Below, piece by piece: positions 47,682 to 56,203 of a stretch of 64,000 bases of DNA; within the stretch, counting starts at the first letter, position 1, and the number at the start of each line of letters is the position of its first letter. Location of the stretch: assembly GCF_015477605.1 (NCBI RefSeq), contig NZ_JADLQX010000004.1, positions 186,001 through 250,000 on the forward strand. Reading direction: 5' to 3'. A program made the position numbers and the translations under genes. This stretch comes from Nocardia amamiensis (lineage in GTDB: Bacteria > Actinomycetota > Actinomycetes > Mycobacteriales > Mycobacteriaceae). A model generated the notes under the pieces. That model was not told the DNA's origin. It was given only the letters and a program-made list of their open reading frames with translations, and made no database searches.

Positions 47682-48953
47682 CTATCCCGCCAGCGACTCC
47701 CGGATCACACCCACCACTTCGGCCAGCGGGATCTGCCGCTGTTCACCGGTCGCCATGTCCTTGAGGCCGATGGTGTTCTCCGCGATGTCACGGTCGCCCA
47801 GCACCAGGGTGAACGTCGCCCCCGATCGGTCGGCCGCCTTCATCGCGCCTTTCACGCCGCGCCCGCCGTAGGCGAGATCGACCCGCACGCCTGCCGCTCG
47901 CAGCTGCGCCGCGAGCACGACCAGCCGCTGTTTGGCTGCGTCGCCCAGCGGCACGCCGAAGACCTCACATCGCGCCGGGTTGCCCGCCGACTTGCCCTCG
48001 GCCGCCAGGGCCAGCATGGTGCGGTCCACACCGATGCCGAAGCCGATGCCCGACAGCGGCTGGCCGCCGAGTTCGGCCATCAGGCCGTCGTAGCGACCCC
48101 CGCCGCCGATGCCGGACTGCGCGCCGAGACCGTCGTGCACGAATTCGAACGTGGTCTTGGTGTAGTAGTCCAGGCCGCGCACCATGCGGGGGTTCACCAC
48201 GTAAGGCACGCCGAGCGCTTCCAGGTGACCGAGCACCTGCTCGAAGTGCGCCTTGGCCGATTCCGAGAGGTGATCGATCATCAACGGCGCGTTCGCGGTC
48301 ATCGCGCGCACCTCGGGCCGCTTGTCGTCCAGGACGCGCAGCGGATTGAGCTGGGCACGCCGCTTGGTCTCCTCGTCCAGCGGCAGCTGGAACAAGAACT
48401 CCTGCAGCAGTTCCCGATACTGCGGGCGACAGGTCTCGTCGCCCAGCGAGGTGATCTCCAGCCGGAAGCCGTCGAGGCCGAGCCCGCGGAATCCGGCATC
48501 GGCGATGGCGATCACCTCGGCGTCCAACGCCGGGTCGTCGACGCCGATCGCCTCGATACCCACCTGCTGCAGCTGCCGGTACCGGCCGGCCTGCGGCCGC
48601 TCGTAGCGGAAGAACGGACCCGCGTAGCACAGCTTCACCGGTAGCTGACCGCGGTCGAGGCCGTGCTCGATGACCGCGCGCATCACGCCGGCGGTCCCCT
48701 CGGGACGCAGTGTGACGCTGCGGTCACCCCGGTCGGGGAAGGTGTACATCTCCTTGGTGACCACGTCGGTCGACTCGCCGACACCGCGGGCGAACAGGTT
48801 CGTGTCCTCGAAGACCGGCAGCTCGATATGTCCGTACCCGGCCAGTCGGGCGGCGCGGAGCAGGCCGTCGCGCACCGCGACGAACTCGGCCGAGCCGGGT
48901 GGCACGTAGTCCGGTACCCCCTTCGGGGCGGAGAAGCTGCTGGTCTTGGTCAC
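47682..48953 (-). CDS. hisS: Histidyl-tRNA synthetase
   Basis: Charges tRNA-His. The 423 residues equal the M. tuberculosis enzyme's length. Motifs: [21 protein letters not shown] (motif 1 region), [45 protein letters not shown] (motif 2), the histidine loop [15 protein letters not shown], and [17 protein letters not shown]; the anticodon domain follows. GTG 48953 has TGGAGC upstream. It is divergent from ppiB, as in M. tuberculosis. Confidence 0.97.
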   Translation of the reverse strand: MTKTSSFSAPKGVPDYVPPGSAEFVAVRDGLLRAARLAGYGHIELPVFEDTNLFARGVGESTDVVTKEMYTFPDRGDRSVTLRPEGTAGVMRAVIEHGLDRGQLPVKLCYAGPFFRYERPQAGRYRQLQQVGIEAIGVDDPALDAEVIAIADAGFRGLGLDGFRLEITSLGDETCRPQYRELLQEFLFQLPLDEETKRRAQLNPLRVLDDKRPEVRAMTANAPLMIDHLSESAKAHFEQVLGHLEALGVPYVVNPRMVRGLDYYTKTTFEFVHDGLGAQSGIGGGGRYDGLMAELGGQPLSGIGFGIGVDRTMLALAAEGKSAGNPARCEVFGVPLGDAAKQRLVVLAAQLRAAGVRVDLAYGGRGVKGAMKAADRSGATFTLVLGDRDIAENTIGLKDMATGEQRQIPLAEVVGVIRESLAG

Positions 48954-49092
48954 GATGCTCCAGTTTCCACCACTACGCCCCCGCAAGTCCAACCGGTTCG
49001 CCGAACCGTCTCCCGGGAAGGATGCGGAGCAGTCTCAGGAAGAAATGGCACACTCTTATCCCGATGTCACCGGATACGGGAGGAACGTGGTA

Positions 49093-49968
49093 GTGCCGAG
49101 CAACGAACAGCGACGAGCAGCGGCGAAACGCAAGCTGGAGCGTCAGCTCGCCAACCGGGCCGAGCGGGCGCGCAAGCGCAAGCAACTCACGATCGCCGGA
49201 TCGGTGCTGGGTATCGTCGTCGTGGTCGCCGCAGTGACCGGGGTGTACTTCCTGACCCGCGGCGAGGACAGCGGCTCCGATGCCGCCGACCCCTCACTGT
49301 CCAGCGCCCCCACCGCCGCCGCGCCGCCCGCGGCGAAGGCCAAGCCGGCGACGGTCGACTGTGTCTACCGCGACAGCGCCAAGCCCGCGGACAAGCCCGC
49401 GAACAAGCCGAAGGCCGACGGCATCCCGACCACCGGGGTCGATGCCAAGGTCAGCGTCAGCATGGAGACCAGCCAGGGCCCGATCGGCCTGACCCTGAAC
49501 AACGCCGAATCGCCGTGCACGGTCAACAGCTTCGTCAGCCTGGCCGCGCAGAACTTCTTCGACGGCACCGACTGCCACCGGATGACCGCGGACGAGGGTT
49601 TGAAGGTGCTGCAGTGCGGTGATCCGACCGGCACCGGAATGGGCGGCCCTGGTTACGAATTCGACAACGAGTACCCGACCGATCAGTACGCCCCGGACGA
49701 CCCGAACGCCACCCAGAACGCGATCGCCTACAAGCGCGGCGCCCTCGCCATGGCCAACGCCGGTCCCGGCACCAACGGCAGCCAGTTCTTCATCGTCTAC
49801 GCGGATTCCAAGTTGCCGCCGCAGTACACGATCTTCGGCACGGTGGACGAGACCAGCCTCGGCACCCTCGACAAGATCGCACAGGTGGGCCAGGACAACT
49901 CCAACGGTCCCGGCGACGGCAAGCCGAACCAGCCGGTCACGATACAGTCGGTGCGCATCGACCGCTGA
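49093..49968 (+). CDS. ppiB: Membrane-anchored cyclophilin-type peptidyl-prolyl isomerase
   Basis: A 291-residue protein: a basic N-terminus (PSNEQRRAAAKRKLERQLANRAERARKRKQ), one membrane helix (LTIAGSVLGIVVVVAAVTGVYFL), an Ala/Pro/Lys linker, and a cyclophilin domain from about 125 (VSMETSQGPIGLTLN, FFDGTDCHRM, AMANAGPGTNGSQFFIVY). The catalytic Arg region is modified (CHRM), but the FFI core is intact. It folds proteins at the cell surface. GTG 49093 fits GGAGG at a nine-base spacing; GTG 49087 is too close. Confidence 0.93.
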   Translation: MPSNEQRRAAAKRKLERQLANRAERARKRKQLTIAGSVLGIVVVVAAVTGVYFLTRGEDSGSDAADPSLSSAPTAAAPPAAKAKPATVDCVYRDSAKPADKPANKPKADGIPTTGVDAKVSVSMETSQGPIGLTLNNAESPCTVNSFVSLAAQNFFDGTDCHRMTADEGLKVLQCGDPTGTGMGGPGYEFDNEYPTDQYAPDDPNATQNAIAYKRGALAMANAGPGTNGSQFFIVYADSKLPPQYTIFGTVDETSLGTLDKIAQVGQDNSNGPGDGKPNQPVTIQSVRIDR

Positions 49969-49974
49969 GCGCCG

Positions 49975-50015
49975 CACTCCCGGGCCCGCCGCCGAACCGG
50001 CAGCGGGCCCGAGTG
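49975..50015 (+). terminator. Terminator after ppiB
   Basis: CGGGCCCGC (49981-49989) pairs with GCGGGCCCG (50003-50011); the stem is extended by CACT(C)/(G)AGTG with a two-base bulge. It begins six bases after the ppiB stop. Confidence 0.75.
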
Positions 50016-50037
50016 TTCGGAGCGTACCCAGCCCAAG

Positions 50038-50076
50038 TCAGGATAGGCGAACCTTTATTCGGCTAGGTTGGCCTTA
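50038..50076 (+). promoter_or_regulatory. Tandem IdeR/DtxR iron-box-like sequences
   Basis: TCAGGATAGGCGAACCTTT (50038-50056) matches TTAGGTTAGGCTAACCTAA at 14 of 19 positions, and TTCGGCTAGGTTGGCCTTA (50058-50076) at 13 of 19. The two starts are 20 bp apart. A hairpin and about 260 bp separate them from the next gene, so the regulated unit is unclear. Confidence 0.45.
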
Positions 50077-50089
50077 TTTCGAAGATCAT

Positions 50090-50113
50090 CCGGCGCGTTC
50101 CGACACGCGCCGG
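50090..50113. terminator. Perfect GC hairpin
   Basis: CCGGCGCGT (50090-50098) and ACGCGCCGG (50105-50113) pair perfectly over nine bases with loop TCCGAC. It may terminate or attenuate a transcript that begins near the iron-box-like sites, or block read-through from ppiB. Confidence 0.55.
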
Positions 50114-50376
50114 AAATGTGCGATATATGCTGATAAGCGGCACGCTCGTTCGATTGTGCCGACCTTTGTCGGGTAACCTCGAACCAAGGAGTTCCCGCAG
50201 CGTAGTCACCCCTCGGCAGGACCGCCCTGATGGAGAGTGTGCGCCACGCCGCGAGTACTCCGGGTGTCCACGTTTGCAGGCGGGACCCGCTGCACGGGAC
50301 TACAGTTCGCGTGGCGGCGTCCGTGACGAAGCACCACCATCATCCATAGTGATCACTGCAGCATCGGGGAGCAGCC

Positions 50377-50928
50377 ATGTCCGAGGAACTGGACGACATC
50401 GGCCGGGAAACCGCGGCCATGATGAGGACAATGTTGCAGCTTGCGACCCTCGTCGCCTTGAAGACCCGCGAGCGTGGTCAGAAAGAAATCGAAGCGCGAG
50501 TCAAGCTCGCCGAGGCCCGCGTCAAAGAGGCTAGGGAACTGCAGGTCCGGGAGGCCCGCGACGCGAAGGCCAAGGATCCGCGGAACACGGAGCTGGCTCG
50601 GCTGATCGAGAAGCCGGTCCCGGAAAGGGGTGTGTCCCTGGAGAAGGACCGCTTCTCCGCGCAAGCCGAGGCCTCGCGGATGGCCGCCACGGCCGCCGCC
50701 AACGCCAGGCCGGCGATGCAGTACGACTCGCAGGAACGCCGGATGGCGATAGCCGCCCATCTCGCCAAAATGGGTGTCGCCCCGGAACTGGCCGCGGTGC
50801 GGATGCTGATCGAAGTAGGGCAGGCGCAGCCACCGGGCGAGGCGGTGCGCAGCCGCCCCGGCGAGTCGCCTGCGGCCACCAGAGGACCGAGGGAACAGGA
50901 ATCCCGCGGCCTGGAGCGCACGCGATAG
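50377..50928 (+). CDS. Predicted coiled-coil cytoplasmic protein of unknown function
   Basis: A 183-residue highly charged, helical protein: MSEELDDIGRETAAMMRTML, then a heptad-like Lys/Glu/Ala/Arg stretch (RERGQKEIEARVKLAEARVKEARELQ) to about residue 65, and a second helical block with ERRMAIAAHLAKMGVAPELAAVRMLIEVG near 125-155. No family recognised. It faces the type IV secretion operon and shares a terminator with it; similar charged accessory proteins are common beside conjugation genes, but a link is only positional. Confidence 0.6.
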   Translation: MSEELDDIGRETAAMMRTMLQLATLVALKTRERGQKEIEARVKLAEARVKEARELQVREARDAKAKDPRNTELARLIEKPVPERGVSLEKDRFSAQAEASRMAATAAANARPAMQYDSQERRMAIAAHLAKMGVAPELAAVRMLIEVGQAQPPGEAVRSRPGESPAATRGPREQESRGLERTR

Positions 50929-50941
50929 TCAGGCGAATGAG

Positions 50942-50967
50942 CGCCCGCTGGAGTTGACCAGCGGGCG
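50942..50967. terminator. Bidirectional terminator at the end of the secretion operon
   Basis: CGCCCGCTGG (50942-50951) and CCAGCGGGCG (50958-50967) form a perfect 10-bp stem with loop AGTTGA, followed on the plus strand by TTCGTCTTTC. It separates the convergent coiled-coil gene and the DUF4913 gene. Confidence 0.8.
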
Positions 50968-51012
50968 TTCGTCTTTCGCGGGCTCGACGCGCGAACAGCT
51001 CTCGCGCAACCG

Positions 51013-51399
51013 TTACATGCGGAAGTCGCCGATGGTGGGATCGCCGAACATGCCGTGCTGCGGCGATTTCGTCGGCAGCGGGCTGAGCATGTCCTTGTGG
51101 CCGTTGCGCACACTGCAGTATTTGAACGGCCCCTTGGGGTCGAACAGCTTCTGCATGTGCGGGTCCGCGTGATCCAGGAACCAGATGCTCAGGCCGGTCG
51201 CCCCGTCTTGGCGGTAGTGCTCCCAGGCCCGCCACAACGCGTCCAGCCGAGCGACCGCCTCGGCGTGCTTCCACCACTCCGGGCACCACACCGTGTCGCT
51301 GAGATCGGTGACCTGCCGCCGGTAGACCTCGGCGAGGTAGTTCTCGACGAAATCGACTACGTTCGAATGAATCATCGGTTGTTGCTGCTGTTCGGTCAT
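51013..51399 (-). CDS. DUF4913 family protein
   Basis: A 128-residue protein: helical NVVDFVENYLAEVYRRQ, then the Trp-rich core WCPEWWKHAEAVARLDALWRAWEHYR and FLDHADPHMQKLFDPKGPFKYC, typical of DUF4913 proteins of actinobacterial mobile and conjugative regions. Function unknown; perhaps a cytosolic partner of the coupling ATPase. Its ATG overlaps the coupling-protein stop (ATGA), and it is the last gene of the operon. Confidence 0.8.
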   Translation of the reverse strand: MTEQQQQPMIHSNVVDFVENYLAEVYRRQVTDLSDTVWCPEWWKHAEAVARLDALWRAWEHYRQDGATGLSIWFLDHADPHMQKLFDPKGPFKYCSVRNGHKDMLSPLPTKSPQHGMFGDPTIGDFRM

Positions 51400-53231
51400 A
51401 GCGGCCGAACCTCCTCGGCTGGTCCGTACTCCGGCGGCGGCGTCGACTTGGTCAGCGAAGGCGCGCCGCCCAAATCCGTGATCTCCGTCTTGCGCTGCGG
51501 ATCATGACGCGAGATGGACTGCTTCACGTCGGCAGCGTACTCGCCCTCCCACCATGGCACCGTGCGCAGCAGCACCGGCGGCGCTCCGGACGGGAACAGG
51601 ATGGCCCGGCCGCGCGGCAACGTCGCCAGCGCGTTGACCGTGAACGTCTTGGACGAACTCAGCGAGCGCGAATAGCTCTTGCCGCCTTTGGATTCCGACA
51701 CCGACTGCGAGATCGCGTCGTACTCGCCGAGCACGTCCGAACGTTCCTGCAGGAACTTGGTGTCGTCCACGCCGCTGCCGAGCACCTTGATGTTGGCCGC
51801 CGACCACAGGGCGTTCATGCCGGACTCACCCCAGCAGCGCGCGCCCTGCGCCCAGGACTGCAGCACCGTCATCACCACGATGCCGCGCGAGCCGAAGTGA
51901 CTGTACTGCTTGGGTAGATCCTTCCAGCGCACCACGTTCGCGGCCTCGTCGAGCACCGCGAGCAACGGAACCGCGAGTCGCCCACCGGCCGATTGCGAAG
52001 CCTTGCGCATCGCGACGTCGATCACCGCCTCGGTGAGCGCGCTCACCAGCGGCGCGGCGGAGCCGCGGCCCTCCAGCGACAAGCTGTACAGCGTTCCGTT
52101 GTGGTCCAGGAACTCCAGCTCGTCGAACTCCCTGCGGTCGCCGCCGCGGGTGATCCACGGATGCACGTTCGACAACTTCAGGCAGCGGATCATCTTCTTG
52201 GCGGTGCCGAAGATGCCGCTGCGCGTGCGCGCGTCGGCGTTGTACTGCGAGGACAGGCCGGAGGCCGTGTAATGGTGGCGCGCGGCGCGCAGGAGTTCGA
52301 TGGGCTCGGTGTCCTGCGGGTTGGTCACCCATTCCCAAACCTGCACGATCGGACGGCTGCCGTTGCGGTCGCCGACCGCGGCGGCTAGGAACAGTCCGGC
52401 CAGCAGGTCCTCGGCCTCCGGATCGAAGAACGAGTCGGTCGTGCTGTCGCTGCCGTCGTCGCCGTCGGCGAAGTGCCCGGCCAGCCGCGCCGCGCGCATT
52501 TCGCACCCTTCGCTTTTCGCGTCCACCCAGGACAGCGGATCCCAGAACCAGGTCGGCAGTTCGCCCGCGACTCCCTGCGGGTCGAAGACGAAGGTGGGAC
52601 TCCCCTTGGCCTCCCGGACGTCTCGGGTGGCGTCCACCACGTCGCGCTTGTTCGAGGTGGCCAGCACCGGCCCGATCGCGGTGAGGATCGCCGGGATCAC
52701 CCGGGAGGTCGACTTGCCTTGCCGTGGGCCCCAGATGTCCAGGTGCAGATCCTCGTACGAGCCGTAGAGCATGACGCCGTCGGCCACGCCGACGCCGATC
52801 GGCACGCCGGGAACGCCGCCGTCGCGAAGTTTCACACCGAGCTGCTGGGCCTTCTCCCGGACACCTGACTCGGTGAGCATCGAGATCGCGCCGCCGTTGC
52901 CCATCACGTCGGCCTTGTCGTCCACCGGCAGCCTGCCCTTGGACTGGCTCTTCTGCAGCTGCTTGCGAATCATGAGGTAGCCGACCACGCTGAGGATCAC
53001 CAGCAGGACGATCGCCGTGGCCGCGCCGGGCCACTGCAGCTTTCCCCTGGCCAGCTCTGCGGCGATGGCGATCGGGTTGATCGGGACTTTCTGCGGGCTG
53101 CCCGCGAGCATGTTGCCCAGATGAAGCGCGAGCCAGAGGGTTCCGAAGATCGCGAAGCCGGCGTAGATCAGGAGCAGGCTGACGTCTGGTCCGGGTACGG
53201 CCGGATCCGTCACCTTTTTCTTCTTCGCCAT
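51396..53231 (-). CDS. VirD4/TraD-type coupling ATPase
   Basis: A 611-residue membrane ATPase that would bring DNA or protein substrates to the secretion channel. Two N-terminal membrane helices (LLLIYAGFAIFGTLWLALHL and ATAIVLLVILSVVGYLMI), then a P-loop GPRQGKSTSRVIPAIL (near 168), Walker B LLAVLDEAANVVRW (near 425) with VMTVLQSWAQGARCWGE, and a TraM-recognition-like C-terminus (ALWSAANIKVLGSGVDDTKFL). The all-alpha domain of VirD4 lies between the motifs. Coupled to DUF4913; 42 bp after the lipoprotein gene. Confidence 0.9.
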   Translation of the reverse strand: MAKKKKVTDPAVPGPDVSLLLIYAGFAIFGTLWLALHLGNMLAGSPQKVPINPIAIAAELARGKLQWPGAATAIVLLVILSVVGYLMIRKQLQKSQSKGRLPVDDKADVMGNGGAISMLTESGVREKAQQLGVKLRDGGVPGVPIGVGVADGVMLYGSYEDLHLDIWGPRQGKSTSRVIPAILTAIGPVLATSNKRDVVDATRDVREAKGSPTFVFDPQGVAGELPTWFWDPLSWVDAKSEGCEMRAARLAGHFADGDDGSDSTTDSFFDPEAEDLLAGLFLAAAVGDRNGSRPIVQVWEWVTNPQDTEPIELLRAARHHYTASGLSSQYNADARTRSGIFGTAKKMIRCLKLSNVHPWITRGGDRREFDELEFLDHNGTLYSLSLEGRGSAAPLVSALTEAVIDVAMRKASQSAGGRLAVPLLAVLDEAANVVRWKDLPKQYSHFGSRGIVVMTVLQSWAQGARCWGESGMNALWSAANIKVLGSGVDDTKFLQERSDVLGEYDAISQSVSESKGGKSYSRSLSSSKTFTVNALATLPRGRAILFPSGAPPVLLRTVPWWEGEYAADVKQSISRHDPQRKTEITDLGGAPSLTKSTPPPEYGPAEEVRPL

Positions 53232-53273
53232 GTGTGCCTCCTGGTTCGGCCGTCCGGTGGGGAAAGCGGGTGG

Positions 53274-53975
53274 TCAGCGGAACGCGTCGAGCCGCCAGCC
53301 GTCGGGTGTGCGCACGACGGTGGCGATCACCGTCGCGGGCGGCAACGCCTCCTTGCGCCCGTTCGGGTAGACGACGGTCTGCTCGATCCCGATCTTGAAC
53401 TGCTGGACGTTCGGATCGGTGTGGATCGGCGCCTTCTCGCCGGACGCGAAGGTGAACGCCTCCACACGCGCCCCTTCTCTCGCCCAATCCGACCACTGCA
53501 GCGACGACTTCGGTGTCTCCACCGCGGTCGTCGCCGTGTCCAGCATACGAATCAGGCTGGGGCCGAGAAACTTCCGTGCCCGGGACAGCGAAGCACCCGG
53601 ACTCTCGGTGGCGGGCTCCCAGCTGTAGATCTCCCGCAGCGCCGCGACCGCGACACCGTCGGGACTCACCGGATCCGGCGCGGGAGCGACCTCGAGCAGG
53701 CGGGTCGTGGACGTAGCCGGATGCGCCGCATCGGAACCCGGATCCGCGCGGTCCGCACGGCCACAGGCCGCGCTCAACACCGCGACGCTCACCACCAGCA
53801 TCACCACCAGTTTCGCGCGTGCACTTGCTTTATCTTTCCAGGCTAGCGGCAGCGCGCCACGCCGCGGCAGCCTTGCGACCGCGTGTTCGGGGCCGTGGGT
53901 ACCGCTGCCCGCACTTACCGCGTTCGGCGCCGCCACGACCGTCGAGGCGGCTGTACCTGTCACTCGCTCATTCAT
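53274..53975 (-). CDS. Putative lipoprotein/membrane-anchored subunit of the secretion operon
   Basis: A 233-residue protein. After about 50 N-terminal residues of low complexity comes a hydrophobic segment LVVMLVVSVAVLSAAC that ends in a lipobox-like LSAAC. The external domain (VAVAALREIYSWEPATE, SLIRMLDTATTAVETP, VIATVVRTPDGWRLDAFR) has the rhythm of an NTF2/VirB8/TcpC-like domain ending in a WRL strand. The start is uncertain: the ATG at 53975 overlaps the last of three tandem MIRU-like mini-ORFs, and no better start precedes the hydrophobic segment. Role inferred from context. Confidence 0.6.
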   Translation of the reverse strand: MNERVTGTAASTVVAAPNAVSAGSGTHGPEHAVARLPRRGALPLAWKDKASARAKLVVMLVVSVAVLSAACGRADRADPGSDAAHPATSTTRLLEVAPAPDPVSPDGVAVAALREIYSWEPATESPGASLSRARKFLGPSLIRMLDTATTAVETPKSSLQWSDWAREGARVEAFTFASGEKAPIHTDPNVQQFKIGIEQTVVYPNGRKEALPPATVIATVVRTPDGWRLDAFR

Positions 53976-54196
53976 GCCCGCGCCTTGCTGACGCTCGACC
54001 CCGGCACGAGCGAGTGCTTGCGTCCATTGTTCGCTCGCTCACGGCGTCCCCTCGCTGGCGCTCGATGCCACCGTGCGCGATGCGCGCTGTGTCGATGGTG
54101 CGCTCGCAAGCTCGCTCACGGCGTCCCCTCGCTGGCGCTCGGCGCCACCGTGCGCGATGCGCGCTGTGTCATTGGTGCGCTCCCAAGCTCGCTCAC
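53968..54196 (-). repeat. Three tandem MIRU-like units in the secretion operon
   Basis: Units with 77-bp spacing start at GTG 54196, 54119 and 54042, each within GTGAGCG. The first two encode 26-residue ORFs (VSEL.SAP.TQRASRTVA.SASEGTP) of nearly identical sequence; the third (24 codons) has diverged. The first GTG overlaps the hydrolase TGA, each unit's TGA overlaps the next GTG, and the last overlaps the lipoprotein start. This gives a continuous chain of coupled stop/start sites. Confidence 0.8.
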
Positions 54197-55857
54197 AGCA
54201 CCCTCCTCGCTCGTCCGTCGCCCGGTACCGGGACTTCCGAGACGCCGCCCGCCGATCGGGCGTCCGCTCCCGGAACCGACTGGATCATCCGGCCGTTTCC
54301 GGTGTAGATGCCGACCAGCGCCGGTCCGCGCGGCCCGAATGAACTGAACACCAGATCACCCGGCTGAACCCGGCTCATCGGCACCTCCACACCTGCCTCC
54401 CATTGCTGTTCGGCCGTGCGCGGCAACGTCACGGCGCCGGAGGACGCCGCGAACACCGCAGCCGAGGTCAGACCGGGGCCGTCCAGACCGCCACCGCTGG
54501 GCCCCTGCGGCCCGCCACCGCCCCAGACATAGGGCGTGCCGAGCCATTCGTGTGCGGCTTCCACGATCTGGTCGCCGGTCGCGCTCTCCCCCGGCGTGAA
54601 CCGGCCGAGCGAGCCCGGCGCGCGGTACTGCGACTCCATCGCGAGAATGTTCCGCACATACGGCTGGGTCTCGGCGTAGTGCGCCGCGACCTGGTTGGGC
54701 ATGCCGCCCGATGCGAGCACCGCGCCCTCGCCGGCGTTGTACGCCGCCAGTGTCAGCGCGACGAGGTCGCCTTGCACTCGGCCCTCGGACTGCCACCGCA
54801 GGATCTTGTGCGCGATCGCGCACATGTAGCGGCCCTGGCCGACGATCGCGTCGCCGTCGTCCCACACACTGGCCACACCGTTGCCGTCGGCGTCGATGAC
54901 GTACGGCCTGCCGTCATCGGGATTGGTGGAAGCCGCGGTGCCCGGCAGGAACTGGGCCAAGCCCTGCGCACCCGCGGGCGAGACCGCGCCGCGCCGGAAG
55001 CCGGACTCCTGCCTGCCCTGCGCGGCCAGCAGCGACGGCGTGACTTGCGGGCAGATCGAACCCGCGCGCCGGTACCAGATCTCCAGTTCCTGCGGCACCT
55101 TTCCCGGGGCGAGCGCGCCACCGGCGGTACCGAAGCCGAGGCTGCACCGCGGATCGCTGGAAAAGGCGTGGGCGCCGCCGATATCCGGTGTGGGCGCGCC
55201 GTCCAGCCAGGGCAGCGGGTCGATCTGCCGCCCGCCGGTGAACCGGCCGCCCGGCACGATCTCGAAATGCAGGTGCGGACCGCTGGATTCGCCCGCGGAA
55301 CCGACCGCGCCGATGTGCTGACCCGCGGCCACCGTGTCGCCTGCGCGGACCAGCACACCCGAGTCCCACATGTGGCCGTAGACCGCGGAATACGAACGCC
55401 CGTTGTTGTCCACCGAATCGACGACGACCCAGTTGCCGAAACCCGACGCCGGGCCGGCGGCGACGACACGGCCGTCGGACACCGAGAAAATGGGGGTACC
55501 GTCGGCGGCGGCCATATCGACACCTCTGTGCGCGCCCCCACGAGAGCCGAAAACGTCCGAGACGGTGAAGGTTCCGATGGCCAGCGGCAGCGTGCGGCGC
55601 AGCGGACCGACACCGGCAGCCAGCGAGGGCGTGGCGGTCGCGGCCGGATTGGCCGGTGTCCCGGTGGGATTCGCGGTCGCCGCCGCCCCTCGATCGCCCG
55701 GCGGGTGCCCACCCAAGGGCGGCAGCGCCGACTGCGAACCGAGCACCGAGCCGCCCTCGCAAGGGTCGTCCACCGCGGGCATGACGATGACCAGCACGAC
55801 GGTCACCAGTCCGAGCACCGCGCCGAGCGCGGTCCACAACACCGATTTTCCGCTCAT
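54193..55857 (-). CDS. Three-domain peptidoglycan hydrolase (M23 + lytic transglycosylase + degenerate NlpC/P60)
   Basis: Would open the cell wall for the secretion apparatus. In 554 residues: N-terminal membrane helix (SVLWTALGAVLGLVTVVLVIVM); an M23 LytM domain with HRGVDM and SGPHLHFEI zinc motifs (about 105-215); an SLT domain with catalytic Glu in GRQESGFRRGAVSPAGAQGLAQFLPG (about 280-400); and a C-terminal NlpC/P60 fold (about 440-554). In the last, the catalytic Cys motif DCSGL reads DGPGL and the HVGIY His reads LVGIY, so this domain is probably inactive. The stop lies in the repeat junction GTGAGCG. Confidence 0.88.
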   Translation of the reverse strand: MSGKSVLWTALGAVLGLVTVVLVIVMPAVDDPCEGGSVLGSQSALPPLGGHPPGDRGAAATANPTGTPANPAATATPSLAAGVGPLRRTLPLAIGTFTVSDVFGSRGGAHRGVDMAAADGTPIFSVSDGRVVAAGPASGFGNWVVVDSVDNNGRSYSAVYGHMWDSGVLVRAGDTVAAGQHIGAVGSAGESSGPHLHFEIVPGGRFTGGRQIDPLPWLDGAPTPDIGGAHAFSSDPRCSLGFGTAGGALAPGKVPQELEIWYRRAGSICPQVTPSLLAAQGRQESGFRRGAVSPAGAQGLAQFLPGTAASTNPDDGRPYVIDADGNGVASVWDDGDAIVGQGRYMCAIAHKILRWQSEGRVQGDLVALTLAAYNAGEGAVLASGGMPNQVAAHYAETQPYVRNILAMESQYRAPGSLGRFTPGESATGDQIVEAAHEWLGTPYVWGGGGPQGPSGGGLDGPGLTSAAVFAASSGAVTLPRTAEQQWEAGVEVPMSRVQPGDLVFSSFGPRGPALVGIYTGNGRMIQSVPGADARSAGGVSEVPVPGDGRARRVL

Positions 55858-55894
55858 CGCCGCACCCCGGCAGAATGCCGCGCGCAGGCGTGTT

Positions 55895-56203
55895 TCACGT
55901 CCGGCGCCGCGCTTCGTTGAGCGTGTCGGCCAAAGTGCGATTCATCTCGGCGGCGGCGGCCAATTGCTGTTGTAGCAGCGCGACCTTGCGCCGCAGCGCG
56001 GTCGCGTCCATGCGTTCCAGACCGGGGCCTTCGGCCGCGCGCACCCAGTTCCGCACCGAATTCGTGTGCACACCGATCTGCTCGGCGACCACGCGACAGG
56101 CCTCCGACTCGCTGCGCAGCTTGCCCGTGAGCGCGATGACCTGCGCGACCGCCGCCTCGCGCACCTCGGGTGAGACGCGGCGGTAGGACCGATGCGGCAT
56201 CAT
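55895..56203 (-). CDS. IS3-OrfA-like HTH/coiled-coil protein
   Basis: A 102-residue protein with a Tnp_1/IS3-OrfA-type helix-turn-helix (YRRVSPEVREAAVAQVIALTG, SEACRVVAEQIGVHTNSVRNWVR) and a C-terminal leucine-zipper-like helix (LRRKVALLQQQLAAAAEMNRTLADTLNEA). There is no OrfB transposase, no terminal inverted repeat, and the ATG overlaps the VirB4-like gene stop by ATGA, so it looks like a domesticated operon member rather than an insertion. It could be a regulator or DNA-binding accessory protein. Confidence 0.75.
   Translation of the reverse strand: MMPHRSYRRVSPEVREAAVAQVIALTGKLRSESEACRVVAEQIGVHTNSVRNWVRAAEGPGLERMDATALRRKVALLQQQLAAAAEMNRTLADTLNEARRRT

Larger units (their letters stand above)
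50016..50376. other. 361-bp intergenic region before the secretion locus
   Basis: No gene is supported. It holds two IdeR-box-like sequences (50038-50076), a strong GC hairpin (50090-50113) and a perfect palindrome AGTGATCACT (50348-50357) just before the coding start at 50377. GGGGAG at 50367-50372 is the ribosome site. Confidence 0.55.

Noticed and set aside
53968..54196. CRISPR-like array
   Set aside because: The units are contiguous 77-bp repeats without unique spacers and each holds an in-frame mini-ORF; no cas genes are present.
55895..56203. Complete IS3-family insertion sequence
   Set aside because: Only an OrfA-like gene exists; no OrfB, no terminal inverted repeats, and the gene overlaps its neighbour by 4 bp.
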